From PALSA-1003 sp963741315 (lineage in GTDB: Bacteria; Pseudomonadota; Gammaproteobacteria; Burkholderiales; Casimicrobiaceae), in the NCBI GenBank assembly GCA_963741315.1, contig CAVUHK010000010.1:62001-126000 (forward strand): DNA of 64,000 nucleotides, in the 5' to 3' direction. The notes below the pieces were generated by a model. The model saw only the letters and a list, made by a program, of their open reading frames with translations, was not told the DNA's origin and searched no databases. The first letter of the stretch is position 1, and each line of letters opens with the position of its first letter. Below, piece by piece: positions 63,904 through 64,000 of this stretch. Position numbers and translations under genes: made by a program.

Positions 63904-64000
63904 ATGTCCGCAGAAAGCCCAGCAATTCTCGAACTGACCGAGGACAATTTTGCGCAATCGATCAACGATCGCGCGTTCGCGGTCGTTGATTTCTGGGCGC
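63904..64000 (+). CDS. trxA: Thioredoxin, N-terminal fragment at window edge
   Basis: 32 codons are visible. ILELTEDNFAQSI and VVDFWA match the thioredoxin N-terminus up to the residue before the WCGPC active site, which lies beyond the window. AAGGAG eight bases before the ATG. Full length and active site cannot be seen. A disulfide reductase beside the sulfur carriers would be in keeping. Confidence 0.8.
   Translation, partial: MSAESPAILELTEDNFAQSINDRAFAVVDFWA

Overview
The window is a 64 kb stretch of a high-GC betaproteobacterial chromosome, most likely of the order Burkholderiales. The pointers are the aerobic box pathway for benzoyl-CoA, a urtABCDE urea transporter, the conserved rsmI-lpoA-yraN-diaA-dolP order, intergenic GC-rich palindromes of a type I know from Burkholderiales, and TACAAT-type promoter boxes. 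No phage, insertion sequence, CRISPR array or rRNA operon was seen.

Layout. 1-6.6 kb: a truncated patatin-like protein, a Pat-type protein acetyltransferase, a tRNA-Ile(CAU) gene interrupted by a 246-nt group I intron, an SH3-domain protein and an outer-membrane efflux factor. 6.6-14.5 kb (+): a lipoprotein patatin, then ureABCEFGD and a urea channel. 14.5-24.9 kb (-): a tightly overlapping run that reads RND adaptor, RND pump, an uncharacterised membrane protein, mrpE-F-G-B-C-D and an APC antiporter. 24.9-29.3 kb (-): nhaC, arginine deiminase and arcD, facing a LysR regulator. 29.7-41.1 kb: small envelope proteins, a ThrE-type exporter, a solute-binding protein, a patatin/GntP/hydrolase trio, YihY and an AI-2E family permease. 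41.5-47.4 kb (-): urtABCDE. 47.7-59.1 kb: a DedA protein, boxB-boxC facing a flavodoxin, benzoate-CoA ligase, a Liv-type ABC importer and a hydrolase. 59-64 kb: rsmI facing lpoA-yraN-diaA-dolP-rfaE2, then rhodanese, TusA-like and the start of a thioredoxin.

How the genes work together. Between 7.9 and 29.3 kb almost every gene could help control internal pH or cations: urease, a urea channel, Mrp-type and NhaC antiporters, and arginine deiminase with its exchanger. A second urea uptake system (Urt) lies 30 kb away. The box cluster imports and activates benzoate and opens its ring, but boxA and boxR are not in the window; a small flavodoxin gene sits in the cluster instead.

Sequence quality. 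About 16 single-base frame breaks fall in otherwise well conserved genes (patatin lipoprotein, ureD, mrpC/D/E/F, the RND pump and adaptor, a glycine-zipper lipoprotein, the AI-2E permease, dedA, livF). I read most of them as sequencing indels, not decay, and annotate the genes across the breaks.
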